A stretch of DNA of 64,000 bases from Erythrophleum ivorense (taxonomy: Eukaryota > Streptophyta > Magnoliopsida > Fabales > Fabaceae), in NCBI GenBank assembly GCA_026724425.1, contig JAIUCV010000662.1, positions 124,001 through 188,000 of the forward strand, read 5' to 3'. The notes below the pieces were generated by a model, which had not been told where the DNA came from, did not search any database, and saw only the letters and a program-made list of their open reading frames with translations. Below, piece by piece: positions 37,311 to 48,060 of this stretch. Positions within the stretch are counted from its first letter, which is position 1; every line of letters starts with the position of its first letter. The position numbers and the translations under genes are program-made.

Positions 37311-40215
37311 TAGCTTGTCCTCATACTCTGAAAGTGGAGTCATCTACTCCTTCACGCCCTTCCTTCTGTGAATGTCTGCAACAATCCACCCAGCTTGTGA
37401 TCCAGCCTCCATTGGATCTGAGGGCATCATATCCCAGTGATCAAACACACACTGAGGGAAAGCCTGCCCAGATGTTGCTGCCCTCAGTGTGCCTGAGAAC
37501 CCGAAAGACTCAACGACAGGGAGGCATGCCTTGATGTTGTAAAATGGTGTACTAGGCCTCTGCATCTCCTTAAACACATGCCCACGTCTCTGGTTAAGAA
37601 CACTATAGATGCCACCAAGAGCCTGCTTAGGAGCTTGGATTTCCACCAGATAAACTGGCTCCAGAAGCCTCGGCTTGGCAGTCAGTTGGGAAGCATAGAA
37701 GACTCTCCTTGCAGTAGGAATGATCTAACCACCTCCTCTGTGGATAGCATCAGCATGAAGAACAACATCGCAGACTTCAAAGCAAATGCCCCTCATGTTC
37801 TCTTCAGCCAATGCTCTATCCTTTGAAGCCCACTGGAATCCAGCAACAACTCAGTCCTTGATTTCATTCAGGTACTGCACTCCCTTACACATATCCACAA
37901 CCATGTTTAGTCCAAGGGTCTTAGGTCCAAAACACTAGATTTTCTTGGCAAGATCCTTGTCCCAACCATACTCTTCACATAAGATTTTAGAACGAACTTT
38001 AGGGTCATCCCTTGGTCCAATCTTGCCTTCATCAATTGCCTTCGCAAGTCTTTCCTCCATGGGTCTGGCTTCCATGTATAGACGGTTGTGCTTATCGGGT
38101 GACTTACTCATCACAGTACGGCAAGATCTCTCTAGGACAGTCTCACGGAAAGACACAATAGGTTGAGATTGAATAATCTCATCTCCACCCATGAAATCTT
38201 CCTGCAAGTCTTTCAAACAGATCTCAAGGTGAAGTTGCCTTACACCAGCAACGACGTGCTCACCTAACTCCTCAATAGTACAAACAACCATAGGATCTGA
38301 CTTCGCCAACTGCTTAAGACCTTCAACAAGCTTGGGAAGATCAGATGCAACCTTGCACTGAACAGCAACACGAACCACAGGCGAGACAGAAAACTTCATA
38401 GCTCGGATGGGTGGGCATCTACTTCCTTCTCATTTGTTAACGTGGCATTCTTGGTAATAAATTGATATAAACTAACCATTGCAACTGTGTTGCCACAGGG
38501 CACGTCCTCAACAATTTCCTGCTTCTTTCCCATCCAAATCATAGTTCTTTGCACGCTCTTGACATACAAGTCTTTTTTCTCTCCAGGGACATAATTTGGT
38601 CCCATAATTCTCACCTTTAAACCAGTAGAGACCTTACCAGAGAAGACACGGCCAAAAGCGTAAAAACTACCCTTATTAGATGCGGGAATCATCTTTGAGA
38701 CATAAAGCATAACAGGTCCTTCAGGATCACAGTTCCTGATTGCAGCAGCAAAAGGATCATCAAGAGGACCGTCATACAAGTTCTCAACATGATATTTTTG
38801 GGCTTTTGCGGGTGAGGGAAGATGGAGTATCATCACTTCCAATAGTGCGTTACTTGCCAGCAGCCAAGTTTGCATCACACATTTCATTAAAGGTTTACCA
38901 TCAGATCTTTCTCGTCAGATTTCTTGATCACACCAAGTTTTTGCAACATAGGCCACAGCTTATCCTTTTGATCATTCATACAGGTGTTGATTATCTGTTT
39001 GATGGGCTTATAACAGAACTGAACAAACCTGCACTTACAAGTAGCTAGGAGAACCAGTATTCTTGGTTGTCCATTTCTTGGTGACTGGATCAAAGAAGTT
39101 CTCGCCCCAGAGCCTTTCCATCATTTTTGCCTCGTCAACTTTGAATTTTGAAGCATACATTTTTGCAAAGTTGGTCAAAGTGAAAGCCCACCCATGCAAA
39201 CCTGCTGAAAAAGCAACTGATCCTTTTTCTGGGTAAACTTGGACATCACCGAGGAGCGAATCTTCATATGTTGCCATAATCACATTAGCATGCTCAATAA
39301 CCCTCTGAAATGTCAGGTAAGCCTCCTCACCATCCACGTGGAGCTCAAGGAAGCACATGTCCATCTTATTAACGATCAGAACAGGGCTAATACTTTCTCC
39401 TAAGGCTTGTCGAAGCACAGTTTCCGTCCTGACGCATACGCCCTCAATGCAATCCACCACCACTAGCACTCCATCACTAATGCGAAGCGCAACTGTGACA
39501 TCAGATGAGAAGTCCACGTGCCCAGGAGAGTCAATCAGATTTGTGAGGTATTCATTCCCTTAATGCTTTCCTTTGTAGCTCTTGAGTGAATCATCAGTCA
39601 TCTCATAGTAAAGGGAGATACTAGTAGACTTGATTGTGACACCTCGCTCAGCTTCATCTGCACGATTATCAGTCATTCTAACTTCACCTGCCACTTCTTG
39701 GACAATAATACCAGCAGCAGCCACAGGAGAATCGGTGAGAGTTGACTTTCCTGCATTTGGAAAGCCAGACAATTCAAAATACAAAATTAAAGTAACTATA
39801 TAAAATGAAATATTGAAAGAAATGTCCATGGAACCTTTACTATCAAATATCAAAGGAAATTCTATAAGACTCATGCAAGTTAAAACTGTCATACTATACT
39901 GTTGAATAAACAACAAAACACAATTATATCTTCCTCCCAAGAAGATAACTAGAAGCAGCATCATAATGATAATCTGGAAATCTATCACAGAGACAACCAG
40001 AACATAAGACTGTCGATATGAGTCCATACCGTGATCAACATGAGCAATAACAGACATATTACTAATGTTGTGCTTAAGGTCCATAATACGACGAAGCTCG
40101 TCAGTTGTAAACTTCACCTGCATATAACGGCACGAAAAATTCTCAATTCAATATATGCACAATCAATGAAAACTCAAGCATGAAATATCAGAATCAATGT
40201 TATTTAACTTACCAT
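37308..40215 (-). pseudogene. eEF2 pseudogene retaining introns
   Basis: A degenerate copy of the intact gene at 53234-56245. It keeps the same three-exon layout: ATG at 40213-40215 followed by GTAAG, exon 2 ending at the GTTGATCACG/GTATGG border, and exon 3 starting at the CAGGAAAGTCAACTC border. Because introns are present, it is a DNA duplicate, not a retrocopy. Disabling changes include TAA at 39560-39562, an extra GCTA near 39042-39048, one-base losses near 38897 and 38409, and TAG at 37935-37937 (a Trp codon in the intact gene). TGA at 37851-37853 and TAG at 37725-37727, just after the HRGGG of the diphthamide loop, follow, and TAG lies at 37344-37346. No functional eEF2 can be made. 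Confidence 0.95.
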
Positions 40216-40596
40216 CTTGACCTGTCTTTATTTCTCGTTAAAAAATGAGTTGGTTTAGGTTGAACCTTTATAAGGCTACAAAAACACAAACAAAATATTT
40301 AGCTATAGTATTAGATACCCTGAACGCAGAAATATAAAAAATCTCAATCAAGTTAATTCTAGAGGGCAGAATCATTTTATATATATATATAACCCTTTTT
40401 TACTGTTCATTTTTATTTTTATACACCATTCATAATATCCGTGAGTTTACTGTTTAGGATATAGGGTTTATTTTCATAATATCTCATTAGTTTGCTTTTC
40501 TTCTTGTAAGACTCAATTTTTTTTTTCTCTCTTTTTCCTTTGTGAAGCCCACAGAAAAAATTTGAATTCCCTAAATTTGCAAAGGACTATGCTAAT

Positions 40597-40620
40597 TTAT
40601 ATATATATATATATATATAT
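40597..40620. repeat. (TA)n microsatellite
   Basis: TA dinucleotide run inside the pseudogene's leader intron. Confidence 0.93.
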
Positions 40621-40753
40621 AAGTTGTTGCGAGAGACACTATTCAAATAACACTATTTAAATTGCACTGTTGCCTTTTTTTTCTTTTGTAGATTATCAGA
40701 CTCAAATTGTTCGCAAGTCCCACAAAAAAATTTGAAATTATCCATGCAGCTGC

Positions 40754-40756
<3 letters not shown>

Positions 40757-40794
<38 letters not shown>
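40757..40794. repeat. (TAA)n microsatellite
   Basis: About twelve TAA repeats, absent from the matching region of the intact gene. Confidence 0.95.
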
Positions 40795-40797
<3 letters not shown>

Positions 40798-41400
40798 GCA
40801 ACAGTTAAAAATTATCAAAAATGAATCACATGGTTTGAATATTGATTGCACCTAACAAAGGAATCATGAAGGTTAATCAAGTTCGATTCCTAAAGCAAAA
40901 ACTCTTTCCATATGCGATAGTCTGTTTGCTTTACACGTGTTTGTTTCAAATCCTCTAAGCTTTCTAAGGATGGCACTATAAGGGCGCTATTCTCGGTCTG
41001 TAAATATACCAAGTAGTGCTTGATCCAACCAACCAAAAAAAAAAACCTTCAATTCAAATTACAAATTGACCTGCAACAGCAAGACCCAAAACAAGAATAC
41101 TAGTCCAAGGCTGATGTATCTTTACCATATACACCTATAATTAAACAAAGACTTATTTCATAAAAATTGGTAGTACTACAACTGCTGGACAAGCAAACAA
41201 AATTAGAAATCAGGTGGATGGTGGACAGTTTAAAGAAGGAGAATGCAGCAAGGACAGTGCTGTGCCCTTGTTCAGAGTGAAGAACGAAGGTATCTTGAGG
41301 TATACACTACATACCCTCACATAAAGGCTTTTATATAGCTTTGGGCCAGGTTAGACCCACCTATGATTTGTAAGTTTCGAAAGTTAGGGTTGCATAAAAA

Positions 41401-42494
41401 ATATTAAAAGTCATGTGTTAAGAATGTTTTAAAGAATAATGAGTTTTTTTAATAATTAAATATTATTTTTAAAAAATAGATGTTCTAATTAAAGTTGAAT
41501 CTTAATTTGCCTTATTTTTAAATTTAAATAAAAAATACCCTTAAATAATCATTTATCTGCCTCTATTTTTTTTCTAGATATGCATTATCCATTTTGGATA
41601 TGCATTATCTAACTCCGTAATTTTTACTAAAATACTTTTGAGGAACAAAAAAACACCAAAATATTTTTTAAACTGAGTTACTTAAAAATATTTTTTTAAA
41701 TTTTTAATTATAAAAATTAAAGTCCTTATTTTGACTTTTAAAAAATAAACCTTTTTATTTAATTTACTTCTAATGATATTAATTCTTTAGATAAATTCTA
41801 GGATGCATCAAATATATCTACATTCAACGTTTAAAATTTGAACAATATGTGAGACTCCTTACATGAAATAAATCATAATTGTTAAGTGTACGTTCATCTA
41901 ATTTATAGCCACGGTAAGCTTTCAATGTTACGTCATGTGCCATGTAAACTTCCCATCATACTTCCTAACACGATCTTGTCAATTTAAAAAATTAAATAAA
42001 TAAAACAAACTAAATCAAAACAAAAGGGGAAAAAAAATTCACCATCGTGCATGAACTTTAGGAGCGTTTACTGTTTCGCAAAAAATCACATATCTGAACT
42101 TTCACATTTAGGAAGCAAATATATGGGGTGTAATTACAAAAGATGGAAAAATAGAGAAAATAGATGAAAAAAAATCTCATCTACGCTAATATTATTTTTG
42201 TGTCATTCTAACTTATTGCACATAATATAATGTCATAAAAAAATTTAGGGACGAAATCAATCTGAATTATCTGTAGTTCTCTTAAAATTGGCATTGTAAA
42301 TTGATGTCGTGTAATTAAAAAAAGAAAAATAGATTAGAGAGCATAGAATCTAACAGCTTTTAAAATTAAAATTTTAAAAAAATTTAATATTAAAAATTTT
42401 TATTTTTTTAACTGCACCCCTAACGGCATATCTATTCATTATCACTTTTAGCGAAACCCATCTAAGCTATCATTTGCAAAATCACAATACTTAT
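41401..42494. other. AT-rich intergenic DNA
   Basis: No exon-like sequence. A small tandem duplication of GATATGCATTATC lies near 41577-41610. Confidence 0.5.
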
Positions 42495-43161
42495 TAGGGG
42501 TGTTCAAAATTGATCCAAACCGATTGAATCAAACTAAACCAAATTGATAAAAATTGAACTAAATTGATTAAAAAAATTAAAATCAGTTTTAGATATTATA
42601 AAATTAATCGGTTTGGTTCAATTCTCTATTTTATCAAATTCGATACCAAACCAAACTAATATATTTTTTATTATATTAACTAAATTCAAATCATGTATAA
42701 ACATTTTATCAATAAAAAAATAGTGATATTTTTTTTACTTTACTTATATTTAAATGAGTTTATCAAATAGGTTATTTTGGAAATGTTATTATTTTATTAT
42801 CTTTATATATGATATTAAATTACAATTGTAGAATAATTAAACATAATTATGAGGAATTTTTGTAAGAAAAAATGATATATAATAATTAATTATTTCAACA
42901 CTATTATTGGTTAGAATGTTAAGAGATGCATTATATTAAAAGTTAAATTTTATATATTATAAGAAACAAAATCTTAAAAAAAATCAAGTCACTTTTATGC
43001 AAAAAAAAAAAAGCATTAAAAAAACCAGATTAAGCAAAACCAAACCGAACAAAAAATCGAACTAAACCGATTAGAAGTTAAAACCAACAAGGTCCAAGAA
43101 AATGTTAAACGAACAACCTGGATTCAAAACTGAACTAAATCGAACTTATGAACATCCTTAG
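42495..43161. mobile_element. MITE-like non-autonomous DNA element candidate
   Basis: The left end reads TAGGGGTGTTCA and the reverse complement of the right end reads TAAGGATGTTCAT, an imperfect terminal inverted repeat. Internal sequence near both ends is rich in AAACCGA, AACCAAAC and AATCGAACT motifs, a pattern I associate with abundant plant MITE families with GGGTGTTCA ends. No clean target-site duplication was found, so superfamily and exact ends are uncertain. Confidence 0.5.
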
Positions 43162-45387
43162 TAGCCACCATGGGAGAAACAATAAAAGGCTCTAATTTTG
43201 CACGATTGTGACTTTTTTCCCTTTCTTTTCTTTTAATTTTTAATTTTTTTATTTTTAAATTGCTGGCATTGGAGATTGTAATCGATAACTTGACAAGGCA
43301 AATCTTTTAGTAGTTGGAACTTGGAAGTTTAACATGATAAGAGAAAGTGACTTGTTTACCATAGAGTAATAATAGAATGTTGAAATTTTTGAAGAGATAT
43401 AGGTGAAACAATATTAGGTAATAAATTTTCTGTATTAAGAATGGTGACATTTGAATTATATGCATATAATATTTTTTAAAAAAATATTTTAAATTAATTC
43501 TGATAAATATTTTTTAATTAATATTTCAAATGAAAATTTGAATTATTTCAATCTAATTTCTCATTAAAGTTTTATTAAATAATTTTTTATTAATAAAATA
43601 AATAATTTTATTATATTTTAAGTTAATAGAATAATTTAATTTTTTTATTAAATATTTATTTTATTAAATTTTTTATTAAATATTTGTTTCATTAAATTAA
43701 CTTAATAATTGTTTAATTAAATGAACATAATATTTTATTAGTATTTTTTTGAAATTTTAATTTTATTTAATATTTTTTAATATAAGAAAAATTAAATAGA
43801 AAACAACAATTATTTTAAAAAAATTAAACTGAAAACAATAATAAATAAATAAATAATGTAAATTTTGATAAAAAATTAAATCATTGTAAATATTGTAAAC
43901 ATATTTATAATAAATGACTTCTCGTGTCATAATAAGGTCTTTTCCTTTCATGCCGTAATCATTGTTGCCTTGATTGCTCTGGACCTTGTTGTTCTTATAT
44001 TGTGAGATTCGTCTTTAAATCTATGGATGTGAATTGAGTTAGAGGAATGATTTATGCAACGTTATAAATCTTGATTGCGATGATCCTCAAATGAGCAACT
44101 AGTGTATATGGTATTGAGCATAAATGTATCAAATAAAAGCTCCTTAAATGATCCAAAGGAGCCAAACATCTGCTGAAAGGTGTCAAAAGGAGACAAAGGT
44201 GAGGACTGCATGCAAGAAGAGGGGTCTGCTCCACCAACGTCAGTAAACTAGCTTGGTGGTATTGAATAAGAAAGACCAGATATACTAATATCTTGTTGGA
44301 CTGAGGTCAAAATGTATGAAAATACACTAAAAATATCTTGTTGCATTGGCCTCTATTGTTGTTGGCTATTTCTTTTAATAGTGAGTTGTTGGGTTGATAA
44401 GAAACCTTGATGTCTCTTTTTTTGATGACCTATCAAAATTTAAGATCTAGGTAAATCCCGTGCTGAGTAAGTAAGCTGAAAAAAAAAAGTAAAATCTACT
44501 ATTCACCAAGAGTACGTAGTATATTGTTAGAGTCTTGGCCGATGATATTACGAAAATCTATAAGCAAAAAATCTTGTAAGTGCATTCCATAAAGCCATAT
44601 GCTAAATCAGCTTGCTAAAAAAAAAGTTAAATATCAATATGCAAATAAATTAAGAAAACAATGATGATGAAGGTAATGAATTGTAAAAAATTATACTGCA
44701 TAATCAGTAGTAGCACTCGATTTGTGTATTTATTGACAAATGCATTGTTAATACCATCATGTGTACTTAGACGTACGATCAAATGACTCCTCAGTGACGG
44801 AGATTACGATATAATATCTTACTATCTATATCATTGTTAGATAAAAATACTATGCTCAAATACCTAATTGGTTTGAGTTTTTTCTTAAAGTTGTAAATCA
44901 TGAAGGAAATCCAATCTGACTTATTCTTGAGAAATTGGTTAGTGGTGACCAAATTGTTGTATGACGCAATGTAGATAGTGCCACTTTGTGATTCAAAAGC
45001 ATATGAATGGCACCGATACAATCAAAATATCTGAAAAAGTCAAACAGTATTATGGAATCAACTCTCACACTGCCTATAGCTGGTATAAGTACCATACAAT
45101 TTGTGAACAACATAGAAGTGAGTCATTCTCTGTGATATATGTTGTTCTTGTGATATATGTTACTTTTGTAAGTATAGAAGTGAGTCATTCTCTAAATCTA
45201 GATTATAGGCTATCTAATTCCAGTCATGGTATCTATGGGCAAATTAATAATATATTATTATTCATTTAAAATAGATGTATTCAAATAACATAATGTACAA
45301 TTATTCTTTTAAAATTTACATATAAAAATAAAACCAACAAACTAAAATCTTGCCAAAAGTCACTATTATCTACCTACACTTATAATG
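43162..45387. other. AT-rich DNA with unassigned remnants
   Basis: 43.2-43.9 kb is extremely AT-rich with no signal. 43.95-45.1 kb has more mixed composition and some minus-strand open stretches of 60-76 codons that I cannot assign to any family; they may be further transposon remains. Confidence 0.4.
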
Positions 45388-45396
45388 AATAAATAA

Positions 45397-45702
45397 GGAA
45401 AAATTACAAACAATGACCTATATGTTATAAAATTTATAATGAAAGACCTTAAAAATTAAAGTAACTATTAAGGATCATCATTACCATCAAGTTTTAAAGA
45501 AATTTATTACTAATTTTAAAAGATTTATCATTGAGTATAAGAAAGTTCAGCACTTTCCCCATACTTGGTAGTAAATCTTTTAAAACTGGTAATAAAATTT
45601 CCTAAAATCTGATGATAATAATGGTCTTTAAAAATAATTTTGATTTTTAAGATTCTTCATTGTAATTTTTATAGCATCTGGGTCTTTTATTATAATTTTT
45701 TC
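45397..45702. mobile_element. Mutator-type foldback MITE with 9-bp target duplication
   Basis: A 306-bp element whose two halves are long imperfect inverted repeats: the arm at about 45397-45535 pairs with about 45568-45702, with a loop of roughly 35 nt. The ends are GGAAAAATTAC and TATAATTTTTTC. AATAAATAA occurs exactly at 45388-45396 and again at 45703-45711, a 9-bp duplication typical of Mutator-like elements. No coding sequence is present. The RNA would fold as a long hairpin. Confidence 0.82.
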
Positions 45703-46989
45703 AATAAATAATTTAACTTTTTTATAAGTAGTTACAACTTTTGTTAATATACTAATGGGGGGCAGAATTGCAATATGGGTAGGAGGTATGATTATGTTTA
45801 GTTTGTCTACAAAAGCTACATCTACTTGAATGTATTAAGATCTTAAAATCCATTTCATTTCAATAACGGGTTGAACAAGGTCGACCTTGCTCACGGAGCA
45901 TTAACAGATCAGCAATCAACTTTAGACTGGTTGGTTGCTGCCAATATCCTTGTCCTCTAATGGGCTGGATTATATTACTGTATGCATTGCACATTGTGTT
46001 TAGGTGAAATACTGGATTCACAAATTGAAATCGCTCAAGAGTTGCTATTGCGCACACTGCAAGAGCATGCTGGCATAGGTACTTCTCTACTTGGAATTCA
46101 TCACAATCATATATACACTCGATCAAGTTAACTTTATAGCAATGACTATATTGACAATTCATTTAGTCATGTAGATCCTCAACCTCGAATAATTCAACTT
46201 CCTGATTGAACATCCACATAACACATGCATGGAAACATTGCACATTTATCACTATCCTCTTTATTAGGGTCTAAACATAAACTTGACTTGCTGCCATTTT
46301 AGTATTAATCTGCTGAGTATGTTACATGAAATACTGACTGACCCGATAATACATTGCCTTCACTATTCCTAGTATAAGCAAGGAATTGACCTCCTTTAAG
46401 ATGCCATTCATACACTCTGCTAAGTTTGTTGTCATATAGTCGTATCACTGACCCTCCACATCATATGCACGAGTCTACTATTCTTTAAAGATTTTTACAA
46501 TTCACTTGGCTACCTCCTCATATATAGTCGCTATTTCAGCCAGCTTCTCATTGACATACCAATGATCATATACATAACCTATATAACATGATCAATGATT
46601 TTGTTATTAGTTACAAATCATCTACAACGCAGATAATTAGGTATAGAGGAAAAATATGCCAATCTTTTTTAATTTCTGTTTCATATTGGATGATTTATAG
46701 TAAGTGTGAAAGTTGCTTGCCATATGATAAAAACAAAAAGCATGATAACTGGGGTGGCTGCTAACCAGTTTGTGGAGTAGCGACAACAGATAGAATTGAT
46801 AGATATTTATTTGATATCAAACAAATATTATATCGTCCAGGTACCACTTGCTTATGTAGATTATGTAGGAACCATATCCATGCTAATTGTGTCTCTCCTT
46901 TCACAATATCAAAGGAAAAGGGGATAATATGTTAATTACCATCATGTGATATTGCTATCAACAGTGCCCCCTTTATATTTATCATAAAA

Positions 46990-47135
46990 AATATATCATC
47001 GACTTGAATTATTGGCTTTATGTGCTTAAATATGTATATACAGGGCTTAAACACCAAAAAATACTCGCTTAAATATTGAAACTGACTCACCAATAGAGAT
47101 ATTCTAGGGACATTGTTTCATTACAAACTCAACGT
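46990..47135. repeat. Internal direct repeat of the MULE remnant, copy 1
   Basis: About 146 bp that recur at 47716-47861 in the same orientation; matching blocks include GGACATTGTTTCATTACAAA against GGACATTATTTCATCACAAA. This copy adjoins the catalytic region, so it is probably the original location. Confidence 0.85.
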
Positions 47136-47715
47136 ACGAGTCAGGCATGAAATGTTGTATCGCGACCATCCATTTAAGCAATGTGGCATTCGAGCTATCC
47201 TAATTACCAAAAGCAATAGTTGTGGCTTTATGTTTTGCTCTCAACGCATTTTTATAAGATAGTGTATCCGAACAAGTTCTTTATATATATTTAAGGATTT
47301 GGTTGATTGGAACATCAAAAGTCTCAATCACCATTGCAACGATGCATGATGAGATAACGTTTAAGTCTAATTTGGATGATCTTGTGATAATGTCGCAAAC
47401 AAACATGTATGTGAACCCCTATATTTTGTAATCTGCTAGAACGATCCATTTTTTTTGGCCTTTTTTACATGCTCTAACCCACCATCTACAACTGTTGCTA
47501 TAATTTACACATCGACATTCTTCATACTTTTTACTCGTCAAATACTTCTTAAAAGTGTGACTTGCCCTTACAGAATGTAGTTTTACAATAAGGTGTAACG
47601 CCTTTTGATTCAAATACTTCAATTCTACATACAACTCTTAATTGTTTATTTACATTTGATTTTTCACCTTTTCAAACTCATCACCTCCTGCTAAGGTCAA
47701 ATTAACTTACCATAG

Positions 47716-47861
47716 AGGAATATCACATCAACTTGAATCATAGGCTTTAGGTATTTAAATGTGTCTATATAGGATTTGAACGCCCAAAATATTTGCTTAA
47801 ACATTGAAACTAGCTCATCAATAGAGGTGCTTTAGGGACATTATTTCATCACAAACTCAAC
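47716..47861. repeat. Internal direct repeat of the MULE remnant, copy 2
   Basis: Second copy of 46990-47135. It lies between the acidic stretch and the N-terminal domain, which is out of place for the family order. Confidence 0.85.
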
Positions 47862-48060
47862 ATCAAAGGCATCATTATTATCACCTTCACTGTCAAATGC
47901 GTCATCATTATCATTAGTTTCATTGTCATTATCTTCATTGTCATTGTCATAATTAAGGTCAAGTTCTGTGTCGTATTCATCTTTATTTTCAAAATCTTAT
48001 AATATATTTTCTTTTGAGCTAGGTGGAGAAGGAGATTCATTAAAGCCAATTGTTGGGTGG

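Larger units (their letters stand above)
40216..41400 (-). other. Duplicated 5' leader, leader intron and promoter of the eEF2 pseudogene
   Basis: Aligns by eye with 56246-57125 upstream of the intact gene. Shared features are the leader block after TTACCATCTTGAC, the acceptor-like TTTTGTAGCCTT (near 40270), GTATCTTGAGGTATAC matching GATACTCGAGGCATATAC, and TTGGGCCAGG matching TTGGGCCGGG. The pseudogene version is longer because (TA)n and (TAA)n tracts have grown inside it, and its TATA and telo-box-like elements look eroded. Confidence 0.75.
45860..48060 (-). pseudogene. Mutator-like (MULE) transposase remnant
   Basis: Minus-strand pieces in family order. An acidic Asp/Asn/Glu-rich stretch lies at about 47970-47850. 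The MuDR N-terminal-like region is at 47419-47634, containing VNYSNSCRWWVRACKKGQKK. Catalytic-region remnants follow at about 47000-46850 (IIQVDDIFFMINIKGALLIA), then DYMTTNLAECMNGILKE near 46430-46380. A SWIM-type zinc finger is at 45860-46162, with CDEFQVEKYLCQHALAVC. Numerous stops and frameshifts separate them, so the transposase is dead. An internal duplication interrupts the N-terminal half. Terminal inverted repeats were not found. Confidence 0.82.

Noticed and set aside
37308..40215. eEF2 copy as a second functional gene or a retrocopy
   Set aside because: Multiple stops and frameshifts exclude a functional gene. Shared introns and promoter sequence exclude a retrocopy.
44052..45113. 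Minus-strand open stretches as a plant mobile domain or further transposase
   Set aside because: A few residues look suggestive, but no diagnostic motif could be aligned, so it is left as unassigned.
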